64,000 bases of DNA from Eremophila alpestris peregrina. Its lineage: Eukaryota > Chordata > Aves > Passeriformes > Alaudidae. The DNA lies in NCBI GenBank assembly GCA_009792885.1, contig WMCF01000111.1:950492-1014491 (forward strand), written 5' to 3'. Of this stretch, positions 25,951 through 38,234 are shown piece after piece; within the stretch, counting starts at the first letter, position 1, and every line of letters begins with the position of its first letter. The position numbers were made by a program, and so were the translations under genes. The notes under the pieces were generated by a model that did no database searches, was not told where the DNA came from, and saw only the letters and a program-made list of their open reading frames with translations.

Positions 25951-28900
25951 AAATTAATGCATTTTTCTGCAGTATAAGAAAATGGCTTAGAAGTTTCTGT
26001 GGGATTTACACAGCATGAAGCAAAGCTGAAGTGCTTTATAATACCAGAGTCCTAAGTGAAGTTTATCTATTGTACCTTGACTTGTTCTGCTTATTATTTT
26101 TACGAAATTTAGCCTCTTTTTTTTATTTTTCCTCCCTAAACACCCTTCATGAAAAATCTCGAAGATCATAATGTGGCTGTCAAAGGGAACTTTGCTTTTT
26201 GTTTAGCTTTTTGAGAGTTGCTGGCCTTTTTTTAACTACTTTTCCCTTCCCATTGCACCTTCCAAAGTAAATATTAATTTGAGAACCTGGCTCTGTATTT
26301 TGCTTATAATTTAGTTCTGGGTATTTTATGGTGTACAGACTGCCTTAATTACCTGTGGAGTTTCTACCCAGGTTATAGGAAGAGTAGCTGCTTAAAAAAT
26401 TAAAGTGTGGCACCAGTGTGAAGGCAAATGTGTGTTCTGTGCCCAGAGGATTTCACTGTGACTGGTGGTGGAGTCATTAATCAAATTATTTCCTTATTTT
26501 CCTGATGAAGTTGGGAAGAATGGGAGTTCAGTAAAAGGAGATTTCAGTGATTTGAGTGGGAGAATGCTCTGCCTTTTGTTTTGTTTTAGTGGAATTTAAA
26601 GTGCCATTCAGCTTTATCTGGGAGTTTCACCCAGCACTCTCAGGTCCATGAGTTTTAGTGGGCAGGAATAATGTCACATTTGACACAGAATTATTGTGCC
26701 CTCCAGTTCCTGCATGTGTGAGCCTGCTTCAGATTCTGCAGTGTTTCAGCCAAGGAGACCTTGGTGACGCAAATGACAATTTAAATACTTGGTTAAATAT
26801 CAGGAAACACAGATCTCTTCAAAGAACTAATACAATCTTCCAGAACATAAATGCTGCTTTCTGGAGGAGGCTGTGCAGACCAGAAGGTATGCAAATATTG
26901 GATTTAAAGGTAATTTGTGTAAGCTAACACTGCTAATAATTGGAATTTACGTATGCGCTGGCATATGGGAAAAAACTAATTAACCACTCATGCCTAATGT
27001 TGCATAATAGGAAATGGGAACTTGCATGGAAAACTCATCAGGTTCTTGTAAGCAGGAGCCAGGATTCAGATTTTGGGGTTCAGGCTGGGTGCTGCAGCCT
27101 TCTGTGGGATCAGCAGTGTGCAGTGTTGGGCTGTTTAAAAAAAAAAACAACCTGGGACAAATCCCAGTTCAGCCCTGGAGTGTGTGAGTGGCAAACTCAG
27201 AGCAACTCCTGGCAGGTGAGGTTGGAAATGGGCTGGGGAGCTCTCAGTCCTGCCTGGAATTCCTGTAGGCACTGGAAAGCTGGGAGTGGGCAGTGGGAAA
27301 GGCAGGTCATGCCTGGAACAGCCCAAAACCGTGAATTGAAACAGACTTTGAAACAGAATTGAAATGACTTCGAAATTTCCTCGCCCAGCAGTCATAGGGA
27401 ATGTCTGGTTTGGAATGCAAAATGCAGAATTATGCATGGGAAAAAATCTATTATTTCAAACTGGTTATGTGCATTTTTTTGTTTAAACACTTCAGCAATT
27501 GTCACTTCAGAGAAGGAGGTAGAGCGTGTAGAGCTGCTGATACACAAGTTAGGGCTTCTCATTTAATCATGAAAGGCACAAAAATGTTGAATTTTCTCCT
27601 GTGTTAAAAAGCTGGCTTGTACAGTTTTGTGTTCCTAATAATATTTATCCATCCTTCTGTAATGGAAGTGGAAATTCAGAGTTACTTGTCAGATGGTTCT
27701 TTTTAATTTCAGGAAGAACTATAAATGCTTTTCTGTTCCATTGAACTAGAAGGAATAACTTGAATTTCCTCCTCCTCTTAAAAGTACACATACTTTTTCA
27801 TTGGTTTGTTTTGCATTCGGAGAGAGTAAGAATAAAGAAAAAGACTTGAATAATTCCTAAATCAACAACAATTTTTCAGCCATATAAATAAATTTAAATT
27901 ATCTTCCAAGAAGGCAAATTAAATATTTAGTATATGACTGTGGATTTCCATACATTTTCAGCTGTAATTTTAAGCTGCAGTATACAACAACAGCACAAAA
28001 TGATACCATTGAGCCAGAGTAATTGATGAGATGTGTTTGTAGTTCTGGAGCTGATAAGGACAGGATATGAAAAGGAAAAATCACAGCCACAGTGCAGTGA
28101 GAAGTGACAAAGGAGACAATTTATGTGATTCAGGCAGAATGGTGCAGAAGATTGTTTCAGGGAGCAAGGTCAACTGTGTACAGAGCTGCTGCTGGAAACG
28201 TTACATTGTAATTAATTAAGTTTATTTTAATGGAACTCGAAGTGACTGGGTGCACACTGGCTGTGGCTTTTATCTGCCCGGGATAACTGAGCCACTTCTC
28301 ACTGCTCTGCCTCTGGCTGGTGAAATTAAACATTATTTCAAGGCATTCTGAGAGAATGGAGCAGTGGATGATGGCTGGATAACTCTGAATAAGAATAAGA
28401 AACAGCAGTGGTGATCAGAGCACTGATTGTGTCAAGAACATTTAAGAAATTACCATTTTTCTCCTCCTCTCATGCACTTGTCTCACTCAAAATTAATTCC
28501 ACAAAATAATCTCTTCTGATTTCATGCTTTCTTCTCGAGGCGTGAATACTGTGTTCTTGAGAGGAGATGCAGAGCATCAACATTATTAATGGGAAGAGAT
28601 GAGTTTGTGGCTCCCAAATCTGAGCAGAATTGTTTGGGAGGTGCAGAGGGTGATGAGTGCTGAAGGTCTGCTCCCTTTGGGTCATCCCATCCTCAGAGGC
28701 AGTGCTGCCTTGTCCTGAGGTGACTGCAGATGAGGGGAAGGCCCAGGACACAGCACAAGTGATGCCAAATAAGTGCTATCAACCTATCTGATAAGAGAAA
28801 TATTCACAATAATGCCATTATTTGGTCTGCTCTGAGTGTGAGATTTCAGTGGCAATAGAAAAAAAATATTAAGCCTTTTATAAATTGTACTTTTTATTAT

Positions 28901-30223
28901 TATTTTGTAGGAGGAGTAATAAGCTGAGTTGCCTCAGTTAAAAATAATGCACACACATGTATAGCTGTGATGTTCCTGGCAAAAGCCTCTGACCTATAAA
29001 TCTGATTTTCCCTATGGTAATTTATAGCAAATACTACCTTAAATCACCCTGCTTTAGTTGTAGATTCCAGACCTGTGTCTGTGTAAACAAATTTTGCCAC
29101 ATAGGAGCAAGCAAGATAAGGGTGAAATCCTGGGATTAGCATTTTGTCTAATTCAGTTATAAACTGGATAACAAGGCTGGGATTCAGCAGGTATTAATAG
29201 GTTAGATTCATTTATGGGTTTGATTAAATGTGCTCATTGTTGTGGAACATTTTGTTACAAGTCTTGCACAGCTAAGATTTATCTACCTTATTATTTTAAT
29301 TTACTTTGCCTACTTGCAATAAACTGGGGGAATTGTGTAGAACTAGTTTTATCTTCCTAAATTTTATCAGTTATTACCAATCCTTGCTTAAAAGTTTCCT
29401 TCTGAGGCCAGCCCCTGTGGTGATGTTCCCAAACTTGCATCTAACAAGGAATTTCAAAGTAATGGAAGTTCAGTACCTGGGGTTTCATATTGTGACCTCA
29501 TACATAATTAAATTTTTGCCCACTGTGAGAGTTTAAAATGGTTTTTTTTGTGATGGTAGAAACAGAACAGTAGTAGTTTATTGATAATATTTTTGATTAT
29601 AGTGTATTTTCTATATTTGGCATTAAAGTTTCAAAAGGCAAGTATTTCCTTATGAATATCTGGTTTCAGTTGAATTTGCTGTGATTATATTAAAAAATTA
29701 ATTGCTGGTGGGAATGTTTGATTTCCTTTCTGTGATCTGAGGAAGTAATTAAGTGCTGTTAAATAGAACCCTATTTCTTGAAATGAGTTCACTTTCTTTT
29801 GAATTTCCTCATTAGCTGCTATCTTACAATTAAGTAATAGTGCAAGATCATCATGGATTAAAAGCAGTGTAGAGGATTTAAATGTGCATTGATGCTTTTG
29901 GGAATGTGTGAACCATTGAGGGGCTGGGGAAGGGAAGAGGTGCAGAAAAAAATTGGGAATATTTGATTGAATAAGACTTTTTATTTTCCTGTGAAACTGA
30001 AATTACAGCAGAACAGCTGTGTGGAGTTAGTGGAGAAGAAAATGTCACCACCAGTCCAACCTTTGAGGTTTTTTTTCCATGCCTGCCCTTCTCAGTGGTG
30101 ATTCCTCACTTCCAGGAACATCGTGGGTCTGTGATAAGAAGTGATTTTCAGGAGTGCCTGAATGGTTCCTCTGCGTGCCTCTTGCAGTAAATGAAACTGC
30201 CTCTCAGTAGAAGTACAGCAAAG

Positions 30224-30990
30224 CCCTGATGGGCTCGTAGTAACCCCCTGATAGGTTTGTAGTAACCCCTGATAGGTTTGTAGTAACNNNNNNNNNNNNN
30301 NNNNNNNNNNNNNNNNNNNNNNNNNNNNNNNNNNNNNNNNNNNNNNNNNNNNNNNNNNNNNNNNNNNNNNNNNNNNNNNNNNNNNNNNNNNNNNNNNNNN
30401 NNNNNNNNNNNNNNNNNNNNNNNNNNNNNNNNNNNNNNNNNNNNNNNNNNNNNNNNNNNNNNNNNNNNNNNNNNNNNNNNNNNNNNNNNNNNNNNNNNNN
30501 NNNNNNNNNNNNNNNNNNNNNNNNNNNNNNNNNNNNNNNNNNNNNNNNNNNNNNNNNNNNNNNNNNNNNNNNNNNNNNNNNNNNNNNNNNNNNNNNNNNN
30601 NNNNNNNNNNNNNNNNNNNNNNNNNNNNNNNNNNNNNNNNNNNNNNNNNNNNNNNNNNNNNNNNNNNNNNNNNNNNNNNNNNNNNNNNNNNNNNNNNNNN
30701 NNNNNNNNNNNNNNNNNNNNNNNNNNNNNNNNNNNNNNNNNNNNNNNNNNNNNNNNNNNNNNNNNNNNNNNNNNNNNNNNNNNNNNNNNNNNNNNNNNNN
30801 NNNNNNNNNNNNNNNNNNNNNNNNNNNNNNNNNNNNNNNNNNNNNNNNNNNNNNNNNNNNNNNNNNNNNNNNNNNNNNNNNNNNNNNNNNCCCTGATAGG
30901 TTTGTAGTAACCCCTGATAGGTTTGTAGTAACTCCCTGATAGGTCTGTAGTAACCCCCTGATAGGTTTGTAGTAACTCCCTGACAGGTTT
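30224..30990 (+). repeat. 21-22 bp minisatellite (VNTR), gap inside
   Basis: The unit is CCCTGATAGGTTTGTAGTAA preceded by one or two C or T bases, giving 21- and 22-base variants. Three units precede the gap (30224-30243 degenerate, 30244-30265, 30266-30286). Four full units and a partial one follow it (30891-30910, 30911-30931, 30932-30953, 30954-30975, 30976-30990). Internal units are nearly identical and the outermost are the most diverged, as usual for arrays homogenised by unequal exchange. The 304-codon frame on the minus strand exists only because Ns were read as open sequence and because a 21-base unit keeps frame. Confidence 0.97.
30288..30890. other. Assembly gap (603 Ns)
   Basis: A run of 603 N lies entirely within the minisatellite. 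Identical units on both sides show that the assembly broke because of the tandem array. The odd length suggests an estimated size rather than a fixed placeholder. If the size is right, the gap would hold about 28 units. Confidence 0.99.
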
Positions 30991-31290
30991 CCTGGACTTC
31001 TCTCAAGCCTCAGGCAGCCTCTGCAGCTCTGCAGCTTCAGGGCAGTCTGTTAGAGGGTTTTTTTTGGTCTGTTTTGTGGGTTTTTCCTGTTGTACTCCCT
31101 TTCATGGATGAATTAAGGCATTTTATGAGCTGATGTAAACTTCTCAGCATCTGTAGTGCACTATGATAGGGAGTTCCCACACCTTTCTGGATAACATAAA
31201 AAGGGTTTTGTTCATTTTTTAAATTGGAAAAGACAAAAGCAAAACATTCTTTAATGTTATCCATGACACTACAGGTTATTATTATTATTT
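30991..31290. other. Spacer between minisatellite and CR1
   Basis: No gene or repeat is recognised in these 300 bases. Confidence 0.5.
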
Positions 31291-31450
31291 ACTGGGAAAA
31301 GGTTCTTCCCCCAGAGGGTGCTGGGCACTGCCCAGGCTCCCCAGGGAATGGGCACAGCCCCAAATCTGCCAGGGCTCCAGGAGAGTTTGGACAGCACTCC
31401 CAGGGACAGGGTGGGATTGTTGGGATTCACCTGTGCCAGGTTGATTTTAT
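31291..31450 (+). mobile_element. CR1 LINE fragment (second subfamily)
   Basis: The blocks 'aaaaggttcttcccccagag', 'ctccccagggaatgggcaca' and 'tctgccagggctccaggaga' mark a CR1 subfamily different from the copies with the 'ccatggcagg' end. The last expected blocks ('gatgatcc...ggtcccttcc') are missing. The copy ends in T-rich sequence near 31450, so its 3' end is lost or decayed. The copy at 61495-61782 belongs to the same general subfamily in reverse. Confidence 0.85.
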
Positions 31451-32804
31451 GATTTTTATTATTATGATTTTAGGTTTTCTTTTGTCCTGAACTATGAAGA
31501 CTTTTTAATCTCTGTAGTTTTTCCTTGAAGTCCTTGACTGCCCTTGCTGCCACTGTATTCCTGTGTCCTGCAATATTCTTTGTAGGAAAGTGATGGCTAA
31601 ATTATATTAATGATACAGATTTATGATGGCATCATGGTGTTTTCTGGTTTGTTCCCTTTTAGAATAATGCCTCACCTTATTTTTGTTGCTGCTCTGTGTT
31701 AAGCTGCCATTTACAGAAGGCTGTTACAATTCACAGATTGCATTCCTGGGTTTTAATAACCAATTCTGAGCCCATCATTGTGTATGCAGGCAGGATCCTG
31801 GTCCTTCCTGCTTTTTATCACTTGGCATCTATCAGAGTTAAATTTAATCTGTCTTTTTCCCTGCCACTGTAAGAACTTCACAGCAATCCTGCTGCATGGT
31901 TCTTGTTTGTTTGGAAGGAGAGAAGGGAGGGACAGGTAAATGATCAAATTCTGTGGGCTGGCACTTTGCATTTCCAGTGATGTGTTCACTCCTGAGATCA
32001 GTTCATTTATTGTCAGTAAGGAGGTTTCCTGGAAATGTAAGAGGAGAGGGAAAGGACATGAAAGTAAAGGAAAATAATAAATGTTGGGCTGTCTGTAGTT
32101 TGAATTCTTTCTGTGTGGTGGATCAGGGAGGCAGCTTGAGATACAGAAGTGAGAATGGGACCTGATGCCTTCTGAGGAGTAATGAATGAATGGATACCCA
32201 AAAAGCTGTGCTGCCAATGTGGTATAACAGGGGTGGAAATGGACTTTCTCAGGCTGGCAAAGGCAAGGCAAAATATGCTGGTATTCAGCAAAACCTCCCC
32301 AAAGTGCTGGAGCTGAGAGCAAAGCCAGAGGAAGAGCTCAACCCTGGAAGGATGCAGTTGAAAGGAGATGATTTGTTCATAAATCCCTTTCATTTGGATT
32401 CTCTCTTCCTGAACTTTCTTTATTGCAAGCTGTGTTCTAATAAAATCTGGTTTTACTAATTCAAAGGCCTTGTAGTGTTTTTGGTTGGCTTAGTTGAAAG
32501 AAAAGCTGTGAGTAGGTGTGGCTCAAAGTAGGGCTTGACACAGGGCCCAATTAAAGTCTCAGTGAGGAATCTGAGAAATTCTTTCAGTTACCAGTTGCAG
32601 ATGCAGTCTAGACTGGACACTGATTTATTGAGCTTGTCTTGTCTTCACTTGTGTCACACCATAAATATCAGCAGCTAAATTAAAAAAAAAGAAAAATCTG
32701 GAAATTTCTAGAACAGAAGTTCTAGCTGGTAGAATTAACACATCTTTGTGTATGACAGTTGATTGATGAAAACTAAAAATCTCCAAATTTGGTTTGCCAG
32801 TAAG

Positions 32805-32915
32805 TTTTTTCCTTGGGTTTTTTTTTTGTTTGTTTGTTTTTGTTTATTTGTTTGTTTTTCTGGTTGATTGTTTTGGTTTGGTTTTGGTTTTTTTTCTTCG
32901 TTGTTTATTTTTCCT
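32805..32915 (+). repeat. T/G-rich tract with TTTG units
   Basis: Long T runs are punctuated by single or paired G, with several consecutive GTTT units ('tttgtttgtttgtttttg') and later 'ttttggtttggttttgg'. It is the strand-complement counterpart of the A/C-rich tract at 25744. Confidence 0.9.
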
Positions 32916-33187
32916 CTTCCTATTTCAGATGTTGATTACCACAAACCTGAGGCAAGAATTTTTTTTATAAGATACAATGCTGGGCCTTTGTAAAGCACAA
33001 CATTATTGAGAAGGTATTTATGTTCTGAAGGTGTTGCAGGTCATGGTGGCTTGGAGTTCAAATTAAAGCTAAGAGGACAACACAATTTCATCTCAGACAA
33101 AAAGACTCTCCCTTGTCCTTGGGATGATTGATTTTTTCATGGAATAGTGGGGAAAAAAACATGTTTAGTTCTACACAATACTAAGTA

Positions 33188-33210
33188 CTGTGCAGTGAAG
33201 TACTGCACAG
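33188..33210. repeat. Perfect short inverted repeat (hairpin)
   Basis: CTGTGCAGT at 33188-33196 and its exact reverse complement ACTGCACAG at 33202-33210 are separated by GAAGT. The 9-bp stem has no T run after it and no known RNA context, so it may be chance. Confidence 0.85.
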
Positions 33211-33982
33211 AAATCAAAAAATACAGGCTGCTGATGATAAATTAGATTTTCTGTTGCAAAGCGGAGCACTAATAGAATAAAGGAGATGAGGAACAGCCCA
33301 GTCAGTCTGCTCTCAGCCAGGAGAAAAGCTGGAGCCACAGTGATCAGAATTATTTTTTGAAGAAATAGCATGGCACAGTGGAATTAGCTAGGACAAATGG
33401 GGAATTCAAGGAGTGGGATGTAAACATGGAGTTAAAAACCAAGTGAACAACAGCAAAACAGCCACGAGGGATGAGCTCAGAGGGCTTTGGACGTGGCAGC
33501 AGAAGGAGTGAGAGGATGCCATGGATTAGTGAGGGCAGCAGAATCACCTATTGGCTGCCTACTGGGAACAGAACAAAAAAGAACTGGGGCTTAGAGGCTG
33601 CACATCCCTTGATCAGGGACAAATGGTGATCCTGGATACTTTCCATGCCTGTGCAATGAAGAGAAACTCCGATGACACTTGTCACTATTGAATTATCTGC
33701 TTCTTTTTCTTTCATTCTGCTGCAAACACCCTGCTAAAGCCCAGGAACATCCTTGCATTGTTGTGGTGGCTGGCAGCAAACACTGGAGTTATTAAAGGCA
33801 GGGATGTGAGCCAAATCAGAGAAATTTGCTGTCTTTAAAACTGGCTTTGTTCATAATAAGACGTAAAGGAGGAAACTTTAAAATGTTGGTATGGTTAGGA
33901 AATTAATGACCATGATGGTGAGTTTTTATTCTGCTGCTGTGTATGTGGGATGGAAACATCAGCTGCCACTAGGTTTTTCTGT

Positions 33983-34125
33983 CTGGAAAGGTGTCCAAGG
34001 CCAGATTGGATTGGGTTTGGAGCAACTTGGTCTAGTGAAAGTTTCCCTGTCCATGGCAGAGAGTGGGACAAAATGAGCCTTAAGGTCCCTTCCAACCCAA
34101 ATCATTCTGTGATTATATCATCTCT
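33983..34125 (+). mobile_element. CR1 LINE fragment, 3' end
   Basis: The ordered blocks are 'ggtgtccaaggccagattgg', 'tttccctgtccatggcagag', 'aaggtcccttccaacccaaa' and 'tcattctgtgattatat'. About 140 bases of the 3' UTR remain, with moderate divergence. Confidence 0.93.
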
Positions 34126-37100
34126 AGCTCTGTAATTAATCCCTTTATTTGGAGAAATATTGCTTAAAACAAACCACCTCCAACGTGTCCATTCTATGAT
34201 CAAGCAGTTCTCTGTGTTTTATGGGCAGTTTAAACAAACAGTGGTTTGCACCAGGCAGTGCCAGTGCCTTTGCAGCTCTGTGAATTGTGTTGCCATGGAG
34301 CATAAATCTCCCAATGTCACTGGTTCTGTCTGACCCATTCCAGCACATTTATAATTACTGGGAACTCCTAAATCCATATGCTCCTTATCTGAATGGAAGG
34401 TGGTGCTGTAGACTGTGTGGTGTTCAGGGCTCTGGAATTCTGTTGGATAAAAGCAGTTGAGTTCCTGCTGGAGCACATGAATCGACTTCTCTGGAAACCT
34501 GGTGGTTTTTGGGGACTGCAGAATGACCTTCAGTGTGTTTTCAGGGCTGTACAGGACTTCTTGAAATGAAGCCAGATCCCATCCTTTGCCTTTTTTTTTT
34601 AATTTTGTTGTTGACAGTGTCCTGCAGGAAGGAAGAGATGTGATTAGTGTAATCACCTCCATATCATGCACCCTATTTTCTAATGAAGCCAGTTCTGTTT
34701 AAAGTAATCCTTCTCTTGGAGACAGTCGAGTTATGAATTTAAAATAAGCAGGGCTGAAAAAGCCATCTCAGGTCCCTGTCCCTCGTGCATATTTTTTCCC
34801 TATTTAAAAATCTTTTAAAAGTTGTTTATTTCTATGAAGAACCTTTTTAATTTAATTTTCATTCACTTCGCCTGGATTGGGGAGTCTGTTACAATAATTG
34901 ATTTTTTTTTGTTTCCATTATTTCTAAAGTTCTCTTAAATATCTGCAAATCTGTGATACCAAGTTTAATTTTGTTACTGCACATTTAATACTTTAAATGT
35001 TAAAGTGTCTGCTTCTCCCCTGGTTTTGTAAGAGGTTAATGTTGAATTGTCAGCCTTGCTCTGAGATAATTCTGCTTCTTTTCTGGATTCTCTTCAGTCC
35101 TCTGCATACTCAGGAAAAATAAGAAAAGAATCAAAATTAGTCCAAATGTAGAATGCATTAAAGAGAGAGGTCAAGTGTTAGAAGCCTTATCTCTCTCTCT
35201 CTTTACATGACATTTTTCCAAAGTTGTGTGTAAGTTTTTGGAGAAGCTACTTTTTTGGGGGTTTTTTTGGAAGTTACAGTCTTTAAAGGGTTCAGATGGC
35301 ATCTTTTACATTAGAAATTGTTCATGTTCCCTGATTGTCTGCATACATTCATTTTGAATAAAGGACTTTTCTGAATAGAAAACACAGAGCTTTATTATCT
35401 CTAATTCAGTTAATTCAGCTGAGACTATAATGGGGATGCAGTTCTTATGCCACACTGTATTTCAGTTTTTCCCAACTAACAGAACTACAGCAGCTGGGGA
35501 AGATAAAACTTTTTTGGATATCATCATGCATTGTGCTTTATTTAAAACATCCATCAGCATAAGAATGACATCAGGAAAGTTTTCAACAACAAGTGACCAA
35601 GCAGAATTAAGCAGTTTGATTCTTAACATTTAGTTCTATTGTTGCATATTTTTACTTTGTCCTTTTTTTTTTTGGCTTGGTGGTAAATAATTAAGGAGTG
35701 GTTCCTGTGGTTTGTCTCAAAATGAGGCCTTTTCTTAACAGGTTTCTCTAAGGATAGAGCAACTTCCTGTAAAACGTTTAAAGGAAGAGCAGATTTAATG
35801 AACACAAGGTGAGAGGATAAATTTCTCTGGGGTTGTGAGGGATTTCTCACAGGCAGTTGATGAGCAGCTGGACAGATGCAGATACAGGACCATGAGACAT
35901 CTGGAAGTTGGTGGCAGTGTTCAGAGAGGTGGTTAATGACCCCAGATATTAATTGCTGAGGAAAATGTCAGCTGTGCTTCCACTGAAACAGCCTCACTGT
36001 TTGAAGCCAGTCCTATTTCATGTGTTAATTATGGAGCTGGGAAATGGCACGGCTCCTTCTCCATGGTGTGGACTTTCCAAGGGCAAGGGGAGACTCTTCT
36101 CATGCAGTGAAATTGTGCAAGCTTTGGGCTGGTTCTGTCTGTGGTTCACACAACTAAAAGATTCTGTTCAGTGCAGGAAAATAGTGTTGCACCTGGAGGA
36201 AAAAAACCCCTTAATTAAAATGATGGATAATTGGATAATTTAAAACCCAGTGAAAGGGAAATGTGTGTGGAGATGCTGCTGCAGCCTTGCCATTCTAGTA
36301 AAACCAGCAGGGAAACAAACTAAAAAAAGCTCAAAATCCCCTAAAGCTTTGACTCTCCATAGGAAAATCTGTCTGTTGTTCCAGCAGTGGCTGATCAGCC
36401 TGGAATAAAAAACTCTCTCTCAGAGAAATGAAGAGCAGCTGCAGGGTAGCACAGAGGTAAGGTTAATTGTAGTTTCCAAGGATGAGGAACTGTAAATAGG
36501 ATTCTTTTGGTGAAAGGATTACCCCTATATGCAGAATCAGAAGCTTGCAAAGTCATGGTTAGGATTAGGTTCAAGAACTCTTTTTGAAGAACTGTTGGAA
36601 CTTGAGATACTGATGTTGTAAGGGGAGCAAATGTGTTCATTTAAACCAGAGATTCTTAATACTCCTCTGCCTTTCTAAAATGTGAGCTGGTATTACTAAT
36701 GCCAAGTTCATACAATGAAGAAAAATAAGAAGTGAAACAGAAGAATTGAAGAAATGTATGTTTGGAATTTTTTTTTCCACAAGGTGTGTGATTAATGGTG
36801 TCTTACATAAAAGCAGAAAAAAAAAAGTTTCAAAACTTACGGTTTTATTACTAAAAAGGAACGTAATGTCTATAAATTCAGCATATCTACACTAATTTCT
36901 GTGTTTTTTACAGATATTACTTAGCTATATGTAGAAATACGCATCATTTTGGGGGGCAATATGATGGATAGAGGAGGCAGAGTGTAGGATCTGCACTGAG
37001 GAGCTGATTTAAAATGATTTGGTTTTGCTGGGCTTACAGCACGACCTGACATGAACCAGCAGCACTGAGCTCAGGGGCTGTGAGAGGACTTTTATTAGGA

Positions 37101-37664
37101 GGTGTTGAGGAGCTGTGTGAATACAGAGTGATCTTTGGGAAAATCTGCTTGTACAGAAGGGACAGGACAGCTTTTTGCTGAGGCCTTGTGCTGCAAATCC
37201 CCTAAAGTCTTCTATTTTCACTGAGCTTTTTGGGAAACTCCCCTATCTTGACTGCAAAAGTTACTCAGTGGAAAAAAAAAAAAGCATGCTTGTATAAATA
37301 ATGCAAGATGAACTGTTTGAATATAGGAGTTTTATGTGTGGCTGTTCAAAGCAGCTTTTCAAGCACTTTGATTGCTTGCTGGAATTGGAGTAAATTGCTT
37401 TTCATGTGGTTCTGCTTGTAATATTTATTAAAGCAAAGAAATGGGAACAATCCTGTTTTTCATCCTTCCTAGGGATAGCACTCCCTAAATCACCAGGCTC
37501 CTCATGGAGAGCCAACCATTAGAAATTTAGGTGTTTCAAGGATTGGATATCAGATGCAACATCCCCCTGGAGTGAAGATCTTCTAAATAATAAACTTCAT
37601 CTGAGTGCTGAATGATGGGAGAGCCCAAACAGCCACTCAGACTGCATGAGCCCTAAAAGCAGAA

Positions 37665-38234
37665 TTATTTTCTTAGGACATGGAGTAGATAAAAACTGTT
37701 TGGGCACTGCATGCAGTTAAGGTTTGCACAGAATTTTGGGGCACATTCTGCCTTTCCAGCCCAAGCAGAGGCAGCAGTGGGTGGGAGGTTGGGTGTGGGT
37801 GGGACCTCTCTGTTGCTCCAACCTTTACACTGCTGTTTGTACCTTCTTTGGGGGATCTTCAGGGCCTCTTTGATTTCTGAAGGCACTTTGCCCTCACGCC
37901 TGATGCAGCTCTTGGTGAAGGCTGTTTCCTCCAAGACTGAGCTGGTTAATTGACTGAAAAATGTGAATGACTCCATCCTTGCCTGTTTTGAGCTTGCCTG
38001 TTCCCGTGGTGGGGCTCTCCATGGTCTCTGCCCCACTGGCTCTGCTACCACGGTGATCCTCCTCCCCTTGTAAAGCCCTTTTCCCTCCTTCCTGGGTGGT
38101 TTCTTGGTTAGAAATCTGAGTTTGCAGCATGGGCTGCTCCCATTTAAGAGCTTGGTTTTGTTGAGGTCAAAGCAGAATCTCACCCCGCTGTGGAGGTGGA
38201 GGGTGAGTGGAAGGGGAGAGGGCTGTGACTCCAA
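37665..38234 (-). other. Unexplained 189-codon open frame
   Basis: A frame of 189 codons opens on the minus strand in sequence that is GC-richer than its neighbours. I recognise no family. The product would be basic in the middle (KKPPRKEGKGLYKGRR) with scattered cysteines near the C-terminus, without a signal peptide or membrane segment. An overlapping minus-strand frame (37894-38130) and a plus-strand frame (37711-37953) are also open. This points to general stop-poor composition rather than selection on one frame. It may be a decayed retroposed sequence or chance. Confidence refers to it being genuine coding sequence. Confidence 0.1.

Larger units (their letters stand above)
18081..30223. 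other. Repeat-poor noncoding block, 12 kb
   Basis: No CR1, LTR or other interspersed repeat is recognised over about 12 kb. This contrasts with the dense CR1 region to its left. It holds only short A- or T-rich tracts (for example 20133-20160 and a 14-base A run ending near 23111), an A/C-rich tract at 25744-25950, and a two-copy 22-base direct repeat at 21306-21341. All open frames are at or below 140 codons and lack motifs. Sequence this free of recent insertions could be constrained or simply chance, which comparison with other birds would decide. Confidence 0.5.
31451..33982. other. Noncoding sequence with T/G-rich tract
   Basis: About 2.5 kb have no recognised gene. The tract at 32805-32915 and the hairpin at 33188-33210 are listed separately. 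A 189-codon minus-strand frame (31753-32322) shows no recognisable domain and is probably chance. Confidence 0.5.

Noticed and set aside
30224..30990. CRISPR-like regular repeats
   Set aside because: Units are directly adjacent with no unique spacers, and the DNA is avian. It is a minisatellite.
30092..31006. 304-codon minus-strand open frame
   Set aside because: Two thirds of it is N. The rest is a 21-base repeat that keeps frame by arithmetic, so it is not evidence of a protein.
31753..32322. 189-codon minus-strand frame
   Set aside because: No domain, no composition shift and no splice or promoter context. Overlapping frames are open too, so it is most likely chance.
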